Shown here: piece by piece, positions 1 through 11,623 of the stretch
How positions within the stretch are numbered: position 1 is the first letter of the stretch
Layout: every line of letters begins with the position of its first letter
NCBI GenBank assembly: GCA_000827495.1
Contig: KN817518.1
Location: forward strand, 832,405 to 896,404
From: Hypholoma sublateritium FD-334 SS-4
Taxonomy: Eukaryota; Basidiomycota; Agaricomycetes; Agaricales; Strophariaceae
Length of the DNA stretch: 64,000 nt
Reading direction: 5' to 3'
Position numbers and translations under genes: made by a program
Notes under the pieces: generated by a model
Database searches by the model: none
Told to the model about the DNA's origin: nothing
The model's input: only the letters and a program-made list of their open reading frames with translations

Positions 1-439
1 CTCGTGCGGGTGCACAAGCTGACGGACATTGGGCTGTACTCACTTGCAGAGCATGCCACTGAGCTAGAGCGCCTGCACCTGTCGTACTGCGATAGTCTGT
101 CGCTGGATGCGGCGCATCTCATGCTCCGAAAGCTCACGCGTCTCCAGCATCTTACCGCCACTGGCGTCCCAGCGTTCCGCAGGAAGGGCGTGCAACGTTT
201 CTCGGAGCCCATGCCCGGCGTAAGTTACATTTGCTTATCGCACCGAATTTCCTGCCTTATCAGCGATTCGAACCTAGAACTGCGATCCGGATCAGCAGGC
301 CGCATTCTGCGTGTTCAATGGGGACAACGTCGGGCGTCTACGACAATTTCTGGACAAGGAAGATAAACGTCGCCGGGACGCAGAAGCGCAGAACGTGCCC
401 TTCGTCATGCGTGACGACGATAGGCTGGATCTGTATTAA
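1..439 (+). CDS. GRR1: GRR1-like F-box/LRR protein, 3' end (partial)
   Basis: This is the C-terminal part of a leucine-rich-repeat protein; the 5' end lies outside the window. The first exon shows two LRR units (LTDIGLYSLAEHATELERLH and LSYCDSLSLDAAHLMLRKL). An intron at 220-277 (gtaagt...ctag, 58 nt, phase 0) joins PMPG to a tail beginning NCDPDQQAAFCVFNGDNV and ending DDRLDLY, stop 437-439. The LRR run followed by a QQAAFCVF tail resembles fungal Grr1, the substrate-binding F-box subunit of an SCF ubiquitin ligase in nutrient and cell-cycle control. The F-box itself is not in view, so the identification rests on the tail. Confidence 0.75.
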
Positions 440-905
440 AAGGCATTGCGCCATCTGTTTTGGTCTTTCCATCGGGCGCACTTATGTTAACATGTAGGTG
501 GTTGGTTTGCAATGGAGTGTATTGTGTCGTTGATAACGCGCTGGCTACCAGTTACATCACTATATCCAATCCTAGATACCCGTTTCTACGATATACCCAT
601 GTCTTGATGCTTGAATCGGTGCGAGTGAGACAGTGAGACTTGGGAAACAAAGGCGCGTAATGAGACCGCAGATAATGGTGGAAAGAGGAAGTCCGAGCAC
701 GATCGGGGAGATGGACCGGAAGTAGACGAGGGATCATTTTGCACTTAACAGCAGAGAATCCTCCTTGCACTCATCTGCGGCAACGGCGGGCTCCCTCTCG
801 GCGCCTGCTCCCCCCGCCTTTGAGTCCTGCCCGCCAGCCCCGGCCAAGGCCCCTTTCTGCAATACTTAATTCCCGCTTTTCCTGGTTTTCCCCGCCCCGC
901 CCGCG
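440..905. other. Intergenic, promoter side of RhoGEF 1
   Basis: No convincing gene. The last 150 bases are strongly C/T-rich, as is common just upstream of basidiomycete start codons, and run into the ATG at 906. Short open frames here lack codon structure or recognisable motifs. Confidence 0.5.
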
Positions 906-3900
906 ATGCAACTCACGTCAGTCCTGCCTCCGCGCCCATCGCCAGAAACAGCCGGCTCCTTGTTCCTTCGTCCTCAGCCCACGGAAATAGACACCCGGCA
1001 CGAGTCCGGCGCCCTCGCGCTGGTTCTCAAACCTAAAAGACCGACTATATGCGCGTTCCAGCCCCTTCCCCCCATCGTAGCCTCTCCCGTTTGCACCCCG
1101 ACCTCGAGCATCGACCACGACGAGGGCTACTTCTCGCCCTTCGTCCCTCCGGACTCCTCGCGCGTCTTGTTCCCAACCTCCACCCCCACCTGGATCGCTA
1201 CGCCCCCCACACCGCCCTCAAAATCTATCCGCAGGTCCAACACCAGCTCCACACGCCGCTATCCATTGGCTCCCGTCGCCCCGTCTGCCTCATTCCCAGC
1301 CTCAATGCACACACATGCAGCCCTCAGCATGCACAAAGGCGTCCGGCGCGCCGTCTCCGTCCCAGCCTTTTCCTTCCAGCATCTCGAGCAGACCGACTCC
1401 TTTGCCAGCCTGATGGCCGCGCACTTTGCGTGCGACAGTGTGGAGGACAATCTCTTTAACGCCACTTTTTCCATTCCCGGCCCGCTCGTGACGCGCCGCA
1501 GGGAACATGCAGGGTCATATGTCAAGCCAGCCGTTCCCAGCGATGACAGCGGGTCGCTAAACGACGACACCGAGGGTTACGACAAGGGCGAGAACTCGCC
1601 CCAGGATTCTGGCCATGCCAGCTGGAGCGACCACAGCATCGAAGACGCGCGGGAAATAGAGAGAAGCAAAGATGCGTTCCGCAAGTTCCACGCTCTCAAG
1701 GAGCTGCTGGCAACGGAAGTTGGCTACCTCACAGATCTCAAGGCGCTAATTACAGTAATGAGTTTCGCACCTATTGTTGGTATCATTGTCTGACTGCCTT
1801 TCTAGATCTACCTACGAAACCTGCCCACTTTGGCCGTTCGGTCTCTAACGTCAAGCAACACTTTCGGACGAGCGTCTTCCTCGTTTGCGTCTGGCCCATG
1901 GATACCCTCATACACCCAACTGCAGGCCGCTGCTCTATCATCATCCACCACCTTGCCTGAGACCCCTACTTCCCCGTCGTCTGCGGCTCCGTCTCTGAAG
2001 GAGCCGTCGAAGCCCAATTCGCGTTATCTTTTTAGCGACGGCGAGCTCGAAACTTTGACTCGCAATGCGGAGGAAATCCTGCAACTCCACGAACATTTTG
2101 TAGGAGAACTAGAGTTGCTTCTTGAACCTCTCGGCTTTGTGATGGAAATGGACGAAAATGACATGGGCCATGATCATCTGGAAAGTCTCAGCGAAGCCAT
2201 CCGCGCTGTATCGACCAAGTTTGCGACCGAGGTCTGTTTTCGTCCTTTTTTCCCGCCTCACGAGACTTATAGTTATATGCAGGCTTCGCGTTTCAAAGCG
2301 TATCAAACGTTCTGCGCTGGTCATGCAGAAGCTATGGACACCCTCAGGAGGGCCTGCCAGCAATTTCCGGTGGAGCTTGATGCATTTGAGACTCGCTGCA
2401 ACTCCATGGTCTCGGAGATGGGTGCAGGCAGCTCACCCAATAGCTCCCGCAGTTCGAGCGGGTCGCCGTCACTGGGTCAAGTCCATTTGAGCGTAGAAGA
2501 CCGAAAACGCGCCATGTCTCTAACTTCTCTGGACGGTGCCGTGCGATCATTGCGTCCTCGAAGCAGCATCGTAATGACTAGGGACTCGGTCGCCTTTCCG
2601 GTAGAGCCCAAGAAAGAGAGGGCTTCGCCGCGAATTGCTCTCGCAGACTACATGATCAAACCCATCCAGCGGATCTGCAAGTACCCGCTTCTGCTCGATC
2701 AGCTTCTGCCGTCGAAGGTCCTGCGGACGCTCGCCCAAAACGCGCCTGACCTGCGCTCTGATGTGGATGTTGTGGTGGAGAGCGCAGCGCAGGCTATGCG
2801 GCATGTGGCTGCGTCCGTCGATGAGGCGCGCCACAGGCAGGACATCGCCACGCAATCAGCTCTTATCTTCTCGCGCATCTGTTTCTGTACCAACTCTGCG
2901 TCGAGCTCGCCCTTCGCGCAGGCCTTGACCCCCGAGTTCTTGGCTTCTCTCGGCGACTGCTTACTATCGGGATCGCTGGATGTCATCCACTATCATCCAT
3001 ACATGGCGCTCGGGCAGAATTCGAACATCAAAGTCAAATACCTGGGCGCGTTCTTGTATTCGGGCGGATACCTCGTTTTGGTCAAGGTTTCGAAAGGCAA
3101 GAAGTACGAACCCCGGCATTGGTTCTCGTTGACCGACTTTGAGGTGTCGGACGTGGACGACGAAGGCGGTAAGTCGTCTGCTCTATTTACGCCGTGTTCT
3201 CAATTCATTGGTACTGACTATCTCTATCAATCAGCCATGCTGCCTTGCTCGTTCAAATTTTCATCTGGCGATATACATTTTGAATTGGCAGCTGCATGCC
3301 AGCGCGAAAAGGACGCGTGGCTTAGCTCCATCGACGAGGCGCTCAAACACACACCATCGTGGGCGAATGAGCCCATTCCGAGCTACAAATTCGACGGAAA
3401 GGGCGAACTCCTCCCAGATCCGGAGGACGCGCTCTCGGAATCGCCCGTTGGGCTCATGACCATCCGCTCCATACCTGAAGGGGGCAATGCCTCAGACGCG
3501 GAGTCGTCGGAGCCCTTTTTCGCGTCCCTGCGTGGGAGCAGTAAGGTGAAGAGGAAGCGCACGGGTTACGAGACGCCGCCCAACTTCCGACAAGAGTCCA
3601 CGCCGGTCTCGAGCCGCCGCTCGTCGACTACCTCGGTCAAGGCGATATTCTCGCCAATGGCGTCGGACAACGAGACCGTCGTCATCCGCCGCTCGTCCCA
3701 CGCGGCGCGCGCACAGGTCGACCAGGAACTGCAGGACGTCATCTCGCAGTCGTGCCTCACCGCGCGGTCATACGCGTTCAGCCACGAGCTCGAGCTCTTC
3801 CAGGCGCCGAAGACGACGCGCGCAGGGTTCTCGCGCTCGAACTCGAGCATCAGCATGGCGGGCATGGCGCGCCTGTCGAAGCACGAGAGCGTACGCGTTC

Positions 3901-4460
3901 CGCGCCGCCGCACGACGGACAGCAGCATAATGGAGGGCACGCTGGGCCTAGGCAAGGGCACCGCGGGCAAGCGCAGTAGTGCGACTAGGCTCACGCTGGT
4001 GCCGGACGAGTACGGGAGCCTGGCGCCGCATACGCCGCAGGACCTTGCGCCGTCGCCCTTCCCGACGCCGCCGTCCTCCGCGCGGACGTCGCCTGCGCGC
4101 AGCCGCACTCGCGTGTCGTCGCTGCGCACGGCCGACGGCGCGAGCGCGCTAAGCAGCCCGGCGACGTCTGTCCCGTCCAGCGGGACGACGACGCCGCTGA
4201 AGTCGCGCTCGTTCGTGCGCAACGTGCGCGGGCTGTTCCACTTCCGGCCGGCGTCGCCTGCGTCGCCCATCTCCGTCTTCCTCAACCACCCGAGCCGCGC
4301 GGCGGGGCACCCGTCGGAGCACCACCTCGCCCCGTTCAACGCCATCCACCGCTGGACGCGGGGCTCGCTGCGCCGTCGCTCGCGCAGTGTTCACGACGAA
4401 CCGGAGAGCGACGACCATCTCTTCGACGACCTCGAAAAACGCTTCCCCATGACCACTTGA
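906..4460 (+). CDS. RhoGEF (DH-PH domain) with long Ser-rich tail
   Basis: Predicted guanine-nucleotide exchange factor for a Rho-family GTPase, about 1128 aa. Exons: 906-1754, 1806-2231, 2283-3168, 3235-4460 (sum divisible by three). Residues 1-250 are Ser/Pro-rich and probably disordered. The Dbl-homology domain runs from about 257 (FHALKELLATEVGYL) to about 560, ending in the family signature ADYMIKPIQRICKYPLLLDQ. A PH-like region follows (KVKYLGAFLYSGGYLVLVKV ... REKDAWLSSIDEAL). The C-terminal 370 residues are low-complexity, rich in Ser, Thr, Pro and Arg. Introns at 2232-2282 (51 nt) and 3169-3234 (66 nt) are in frame without stops, so both could be retained. The first is inferred because removing it restores a normal DH helix (TKFATEASRFKAYQTFC). 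The target GTPase cannot be read from sequence. Confidence 0.88.
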
Positions 4461-5046
4461 CGTAATGAGACGAGCTGTTTCGAACTTCCCTATAAAAGCC
4501 ACGCACGTACGCACATACATACATCGCTTCTCTGCCTGCGCATATCTTCACGACGGCGGGATTCTCTGAATCCTGCCATTACCGCACACATGATCAAGTT
4601 CCCTTCTAGACCGCATCGATATCCACTTCATTTTGTACAACACTCATACCCCCACACTGTTAATTATTCCATTTTCTTGCCATTTTTCTATTTCGTCCAA
4701 ACACGCACCTCCTCCTTTGCACTGTCACGAATTAACTTATGTACCACTATCGCATCCCCGTCGTCGTGATCAAAGATGCGATTAATTATGTATGGTAGTA
4801 CGAAATACATGGCCAATAAACAAGATAGAAAGCTGGAGCAGTGTGAGATGTGCAAAATGCGTGTGTAAATTGTCCTTTCATAAGTTTCATAATGCAGATG
4901 AGATCGCCAGGATCGGGGTGAACGCAAGAGGTATTAGTAGGAACCGATGAAGACTATGGTATCAGGTTATGACTCCTCAGGAGGTCGCCCCATCTAGTAT
5001 GAGGATTAGTAACTCGCAAGAGCAAGACTGGGAGCAGATGATTTGC
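4461..5046. other. Convergent intergenic region between two RhoGEF genes
   Basis: 3' flanks of the two tail-to-tail genes, AT-richer than the coding DNA. No open frame with coding character was recognised; it presumably holds both 3' UTRs. Confidence 0.5.
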
Positions 5047-8000
5047 TTACTCTTCTTTTTCTAGTTCTATTTCCGCCAACTTCCTCCTGAGTTGCCTGAC
5101 GGAAATGTGAGTTCGATAAATCTAAGTCCCTATTAATGTAACTTACGAATTTTCTCTGGATAAGTTGTTCTTCGTCTCTTTCGTTTGGCGTAAGTCTTGT
5201 GATAGGGCCTGCCATGCTTCATCCTCAGGCAGATTGGCGTCATTATACATCCCATCGAGCTCTTCGTTGAATGCCTAACATAGACTTAGCATTTCCGGAA
5301 CAGCGCGGTAAGGCGAGATAGCCCTCACCTCATACATGATCTCCTTCTCCGCCGTGGCATCTGCCAGCAGACTCTTGACCAACTCGCACTGCCTCTTGGA
5401 GTTTTGCAGCTCTAGTCTCGCTCGTTCTAGCTCTGCCGCTCGCTTTCATACTGGGTGAATACCGATTATTTTTAAGAGGATATGAACGTACCTCTTTGAA
5501 TTGAGCCGCCAGTCTGGTCAACTCACTTTGTATGGTCTCCGTGCTGGTCTGCGCGCTCGAAAGGTCAGTCTCGACGTCATTGAGGAGGGTGTCGACGGTG
5601 CGAAGGAAGCTGTTGGTGTCCGCAATAGCGGAGTTCCGTATGGGGTTATCGAGAGTCCCACTTCGTGGCCTAGTGCGAGGAGTGACTTCGCCTTGCCTGC
5701 GTCCAATGAGGTTCCGCATCTCTTCCAACCGTTCTTGGGCAGCTTTAGTCTGTGAATGTCCGTTGTAAGCAATTTACGGAGTGCGATAGAAGGATAAAAG
5801 TAGCTCACCGTTGGCACATTGTTAGTAGGCCGAAGTGCTATCTGCGTCTGTTTGTCAGGAGAAGCAGGCCGCGAGGAGGATTCCTCGTTGACATTCATTG
5901 GCACCAACTTGAGCACATCGGTCTGTATTTTGATCCGCTTGATTGCCCGCCGTGAGGTTTCGATCTAGAGCCTGCTTAGACAGTATCGAAAATATGATAA
6001 ATGGGAAAACCTACATCTTCCTTGGCAGAAACAACTAAAGTTTCCAATTCTTCGAAATCGGTATCCTTGGACGAGGAAACGGAGGCTCCAAGTCTGTGTC
6101 TCCGAATCTGAGGAGAAACCCGTCGTGGAGAAACAACACGATGCAGCGTTTTGTTGAGAGGAGAACTTCGTGCGTACATTTTTTTCATTGTCGTCGATGG
6201 GTTTGTCGGTATCCCCGAATTTCGAAGTGAGGTCTTCTTCTTTATTGACAGGGGTTCAATGGGGGTGGCGATAGGAATGGAACTTGGCATGTTGGACTTT
6301 GGGGTAGCATCTGTGTTGCCGGCGGGGAAGAGATGTTGGCGAGCACTCCTCTTGATTCCAGGGGTTTGTGGGTTGTAATAGGATGTGCTGCTACTAGGGC
6401 GCTGACTGGCCGTGGGGTCATCTATGTCATCATCTATGGTAGGTAGCTCAGAGTATGATTGCGGCCGAGGGCTCGTCAAAGGTAGCGGCGATGGGCTGCG
6501 AGGACCCAAAGGTCGCCGTTCAACAGAATGTATTGACTGAGGCCTCTCGATAAACGATGGTGAGCCGACTCCAGATATCACAGATTGGTGCGAGCTTAAT
6601 TGCCCTGGTGATATGGAGCTGCCCGGGCGCAGAGAATAAGGCGAGCCCTCTGTTAGAACAAGAATATATACTGTTGAGCAAAGCGAAAAGACGATTTGTA
6701 AAGAAATAAAATGTACCTTCATATATTGTACCTTCACTCGGAGCTTCTAATTGCATGGGAGCAACACGTTTACCATCTTGAATTAGGCTATTTTGCCGAG
6801 CCAACTCCAATTGCATGGCAAGTTGCATGTCAGAAGTTCCTATACCCTTGGATTTGGCCAAGATAGTGCTATCGTCGTCTTCAGCATCGCTATAATCGTC
6901 CATTCCTCCTCTCAAAGAGTTTCGTGATTGAGGTCGAGATGAAGTAGCGTTGCGTCTACTAGGTGAGCCTCTTTCGGAATCCGACGGAGAACCACCTCGG
7001 GATTTAGTCCTCGTCGAGGACATTTTCCCTTTTGACGAACGAGATGCAAAAAACGATTCGTCGTCCATGGTAGAAATCGTAGTTGCGGCTGTCGCAGTCG
7101 AGTTCGAGCGATGAGAAAACTTCATGCTATCTGCTGTGGTCGCTGTGGTCGAGGTGTATAGGGAAGAGCGGCTGGTTGTGGATCGCGATCTGTTCCTCTT
7201 GTGTCCGTTTATCGATCCGGAGAAGAAATCACCTACTGAGCCAGGACGTCCGTTGAAAAGATTGCGAGATATAGCATCGAGACCGAATATGGCGACTTTA
7301 GAACGGGCAGTCGGCGTTGTTGGGAGTGAGTTTCTTCCTGTCTTGAATTCAAAAAGGCCGAACTGGTGGACTACTCATATTTAGCATCAAGGTCAAACAA
7401 AATAGATATGACTCACTGGTTTGGATGACTCTTGACGGAATTCTTGGGGTCTGAACTATGGCTTCTTCGCCTTCGTCATTGGGATCCCCTGACTTGACAG
7501 AATATCGACAGAGTCCACCGTCCATTAACTGCACCCGGATGACCACGAAAGGTGGCCCCCCTATTCCGAAAGGTATGGGATCTGCGGATGCATACTGATC
7601 GCGGTCAATGTGGACAACAACTTTGCTCTAAATTTGTGATTAGAACATACCAATAAATGTATTTTAATGGTGACTCACCTTTTTAGGTTCTTGTAGAAAC
7701 GCGGTCCGTTGATAGACGTTGTAATATGTCCTAGCAAGAGTGGTCCGCCCAGAGCGGCATTCGACCTCTTGCTCTTCTGAACAGAGGACCACAGATTGGC
7801 CGGCTCGTGCTCGATATGTGGCTTGCGCTTTCCACAAATTCTCGAGGAATCTTTGTTTGTCCGATTCCGTCTGAGTTGGATCAAGGTTGATGGGAGCAGG
7901 CGGGATAACGACAGATAAAGAACGGAACGGACGCGCTGACCATCGGTCACTTTGATCTTGTGGGGGATTCTCTAAGAATAGATGGATATCTGCGGAACAT

Positions 8001-9530
8001 TCAATGAGCCTACAATTGGTGAATTGTTGAACAGACTCACCAGCACCCCCTACATCGGTTGCCACAACGTCAGTGATATCCACGACGCCCTTGCAGGTCA
8101 TTCCACTCTTCTTTTTGCCCGTTGGTATACCACCAGCTTTCGTGACCTTGTCTACGCCATCCAAGCCGGAGAGCGCCTTCCCTCCCTTTTCGCCATTACC
8201 CGGACGTTTGACTATTACCAACTTGTCGTCAAAAAGAAAGAGTGTGCAGTGAAGAGAGCTCGCCCCGGTCCCTGAAGATGATGCTACTGAAGATGCAGGC
8301 GCTTCGGTCAGAATATCTTCGACATCGATGCAATCGATATATTCGCGTGAGTTCGAAAAGAGGTCGGGCGGAAAACCATCAATGGTTGCAATAAGACAAT
8401 AGAAGGTAGCGGCGCGCTTGGTTTGCTCGTCCGTTTCAGCCTGTGCAATTTTACTTGCGATTTCATCAGCTTCTATCAGCTTTGGCCTCTGTGGGTCGTC
8501 TGGTGACATATGCTTTAGCATGGTTCGGAAAAGGAGAGTGTATCGAGGTATTCGCTGAACGGGTTCCATAAGAAGCTCGCGGAGGCCTACACGATTTCTC
8601 GCGTCGCTAGATTGGTATTTGATGCGCTGATAATCCGGAGTTTAATATGGTACAATAGAGATAGCGAAAAAAAACTTGCGTCTATGTATTGGGTGAATCT
8701 TGAAGATCGTTTCGACGCCTCCTTCTCAAAAATGGCTTGAGCATCTTCTCGTTTGACATAGTATTGCTTGTACTGCTCAAACCCTCGGAGTTCTTTGAAA
8801 TGTTTCAAGGCCACATCTCCAACCCCACCAATCGCTTTCCCATTTGGGGCAGCCATTTTCTCAAGGTCCGTAAGGAAGGCCTCATTTACAGGAAGCAGAT
8901 TGTCGATGTTTCCGAAAAGTGTTTTAGATTCATACGCAGGAAGGATCGCCGTATCTTTACTTCGCGAAAAGTTTCTGAGGGGGTCGGCGTAGTCAGTCTT
9001 AAGGATCTGCAACCGCTTGACATAGGTTCGTTCACTGGTGAGAAGTTCATTTATCACAGAGGCCAAAGCCGCTGGATCCAGAAGGGCTCTCTTCCGTTGA
9101 GCTGCTTTGTCCTGTACACAAGTAACCATTAATTATAGAAAATGTATGGGTTTCAGGGTGAAGATGAATGGATGTAGGGTTTCACAGGGGTTTTAACGGT
9201 GATAAGGAAATAGAGACGTACAATTTCGTTCAATGAGTGATTGCGAGTGGATGAGTTGAGATCTGTGGAAGACTCTGATACTATGGGATTTCCGAGCGAA
9301 AGAACAAGGTCCTGTATCTCTGAACTCGTTGTTAAGAAACCATATTAACCGTTACGAGTGGCGCACATACCGTCAGGAAGTCTCCTCCCGTTTTCTGAAC
9401 CTTCCACAACTACGCCACAGTAAAACACCCTCTTCGTTGCAATCGCGGTTGAGTTGGAGTTTCGCGCCCGGGGTTCATCTCCAGTGGAGAGAGGAATAAC
9501 AAGCTTTCGAGGCGACGGATGGAGGGCCAT
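5047..9530 (-). CDS. RhoGEF (DH-PH) with C-terminal coiled coil
   Basis: Second Rho exchange factor, about 1263 aa. Thirteen exons on the complement: 9530-9371, 9319-9222, 9111-8680, 8626-8041, 7989-7679, 7627-7417, 7370-6717, 6649-6015, 5964-5809, 5749-5492, 5442-5329, 5274-5147, 5095-5047 (3792 nt). The DH domain begins at INELLTSERTYVKRLQIL and carries RNRVGLRELLMEPVQRIPRY. A PH region follows (LHCTLFLFDDKLVIVKRP), interrupted by low-complexity sequence. The second half is Ser/Pro/Arg-rich, then a coiled coil (RAAELERARLELQNSKRQ) runs to the end, LRRKLAEIELEKEE. The intron at 8679-8627 uses a GC donor (gcaagt). The layout recalls fungal septation or polarity GEFs, but I do not assign an orthologue. 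It shares only domain type with the neighbouring RhoGEF. Confidence 0.87.
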
Positions 9531-10047
9531 TCAGACGTTAGATGCCGCCTGTGAGCGGAAATATAATACAGAAAGCAGTTCCAGGGGGGTATAAGCAGCA
9601 GGTGAAGGATACAAAGCAGGAAAGTAACGCAGGGTATGTAAAGGCCTATTAGTCTATTTCAGGCTTGTATTCACTTCAACCAAGAATCGCGATCACGTGA
9701 TCTACCTCTTAAGACGCGAAGTCCCGACCAAATAAATCCATCTCCGAGCGGCGGCGAGGGGCACTTCCTTTAAGTATCAGTTCGCGCTTTGTTGGCAAAT
9801 AAAGCGTTAAAAGAGATGCTAGAGTTAACAGAGGTTTGGATGTTCTAACACTATGGCACACCGCAGTTTGCACGATGGCCTAAAGGTCCCGTGACCATGT
9901 AGAGTTTGGGCTCGATCGCCCTGCCGAATCGGGGACAAACTCGGGCCAAAGCGCCAAACAGTTATCTGCAACAACCATTACCACAATCTCAATGCCCCTA
10001 AGCGCCTCTAGTTTCTAATCTAATACCTGAACTATAGCATAGAGAAA
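9531..10047. promoter_or_regulatory. Shared divergent promoter region, RhoGEF 2 / Gemin2
   Basis: 517-base gap between divergent start codons at 9530 (minus) and 10048 (plus). No gene was recognised. It holds one striking palindrome (see 9691-9702) and otherwise unremarkable sequence. Confidence 0.5.
9691..9702. promoter_or_regulatory. E-box palindrome GATCACGTGATC
   Basis: A perfect 12-base palindrome centred on CACGTG, the core bound by bHLH and bHLH-Zip factors such as Cbf1. It lies within the divergent promoter of RhoGEF 2 and Gemin2. The match to the core is seen in the sequence; binding is inferred. Confidence 0.45.
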
Positions 10048-11294
10048 ATGTCTTACAAGCGCAAATGGGAAGAAACAGAGGATTCTGATGATGAGCCAGC
10101 GTACGGAAAACAAATCCTCCCTGTTGCGAATCTCCCTGAAGATTTCAATGAAGAGCCTGTGGATGGATTGCAGTACCTTTTCATGGTACGGTATGTACAG
10201 GATTTTTCTTGAAAAATTCACTGCTGACCTTTTCTGTGCTGTGTAGTCGAGATGCGCGGCAGCTTCCAAGTACTGTTCGCGCTCCCAATCCATACGAGAA
10301 ACCAGAGCCAGAGATAGTCGAGAATGTCGGCGGCAAGTCATTTGATGACATCCAGCTGCCTTCGGAGGAATGGAGACAACTCTTTGAACTACGGTTCAAG
10401 AACTTTCGCAAGGTATCTGTTCTCTGTGTCATGTGCGACGAAATCTCATGTTATTTTGCAGAACTTTGCCCAATGTACCACTCATATAGGGCCCACAATT
10501 CCTCCGCGAAAGAATTTGATACCAGACAAGAAAGACAGGGAATCGTGGTGGTCCTTCCTGTCTGGAAGGCCCGAGTCAGAATGGAATCTTAGCAAGAAAG
10601 TCAAGCTCAAGGCTAGGAAGCAACCTGCAGGAATGCGGGGTTGGGCCGACAGTCAGAGGGTATCCACTACAGTTCAAAATTCTTGGAATAACGATGAAGG
10701 CGAAGTGGAAGAAGAACTAATGATAGATCCTGCCGAGACATTGCCCAGCCCCAAAGGCACACCAGTTCCATTGGATTGTCTTGAAGCTATGAGCCAACCT
10801 GGCTCGTCAACTCCGATAACGTCTTATCCCATGCTCGAGGAAGAAAAATTCGTCCCTCGAGAGCCAATTACTCAATTCCTCAAGTTAATTGACGAGGTTC
10901 GTCTCATTTTCTACCTTGATATCAAGTACTGACTCGTCCTTGATAGCGCTCTGCGTTACACCTGCTAATGTATTTTACTCATTGGATAAACCACTACCTC
11001 AGCTCTCCGGGCTCCGAAGCCTACCTCCCCACAGACTCCCATGCAAGATGGGTATTTTGTCTGCTTTCAAGGATTGACGACTTTATATCACCAGACGATA
11101 TGAACCTCCTGCGAAATCTTGCTCGCGCTTGCATTGCTCTATTGAAGTATATAAAAAAGCAGGAAACATCATTGGACTCTTCCTTGATGAGCGAGCCATC
11201 TTGCTGGATCCTTGTTTCCACAGTCGCCGAAATATGGAAGCAAAAGGATTTATGGTTGGATGCTGAGCATGCTTTGAGAATATGTAAAGCCTAA
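10048..11294 (+). CDS. Gemin2/SIP1 family protein (SMN complex)
   Basis: Predicted Gemin2 homologue, 363 aa, which in the SMN complex holds Sm proteins for snRNP assembly. Exons 10048-10190, 10247-10412, 10462-10896, 10947-11294. The N-terminal half has the family block EPVDGLQYLFMVRRDARQLP, then PNPYEKPEPEI and a predicted helical segment (FDDIQLPSEEWRQLFELRFK). The C-terminal helical part includes HLLMYFTHWINHYLS and ARWVFCLLSRID. The middle (about 140-220) is acidic and probably disordered. The start at 10048 (MSYKRKWEETED) directly precedes conserved sequence. It diverges from the RhoGEF 2 gene. Fungal Brr1 is a distant relative; the conserved blocks fit Gemin2 better. Confidence 0.85.
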
Positions 11295-11623
11295 TGTAAG
11301 ATCCGCCCTTCGTTGGTATGGGTCTATTGAATGTTCTTCGCATCCTATTATGCTGCCATGAAGTGGGGTTATGTACTTGTGTTTCAAATTACATATTGGT
11401 GATACCATTGAAACATGTCAATTTCACTGAGCATCAAGGTGTCGTTACTTGGCCAAATATGTTGTTAACGTCAAGTGATTATAAATTGTACAGTGTGGGT
11501 AGTGTCTGTTCTATATGATGTAATTTACAATGGACTGAACCAGACCTTGGTGAGGAGAACAGGAAATATGGGGGTTTAAATGTTGGCCAACTATGCTTCT
11601 GGGTCGGGTATACAATAAGGTCC
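11295..11623. other. Convergent 3' flank, Gemin2 / GNAT
   Basis: AT-rich, no coding signal. Holds the presumed 3' UTRs of the two converging genes. Confidence 0.5.

Noticed and set aside
264..276. TTCGAACC-like sequence resembling a tRNA T-loop
   Set aside because: Lies in the intron of the GRR1-like gene; no acceptor stem, anticodon arm or D-loop could be formed around it.
3566..4345. Antisense open frame of 259 codons in the RhoGEF 1 tail
   Set aside because: Arises from strong third-position GC bias in the Ser-rich coding strand.
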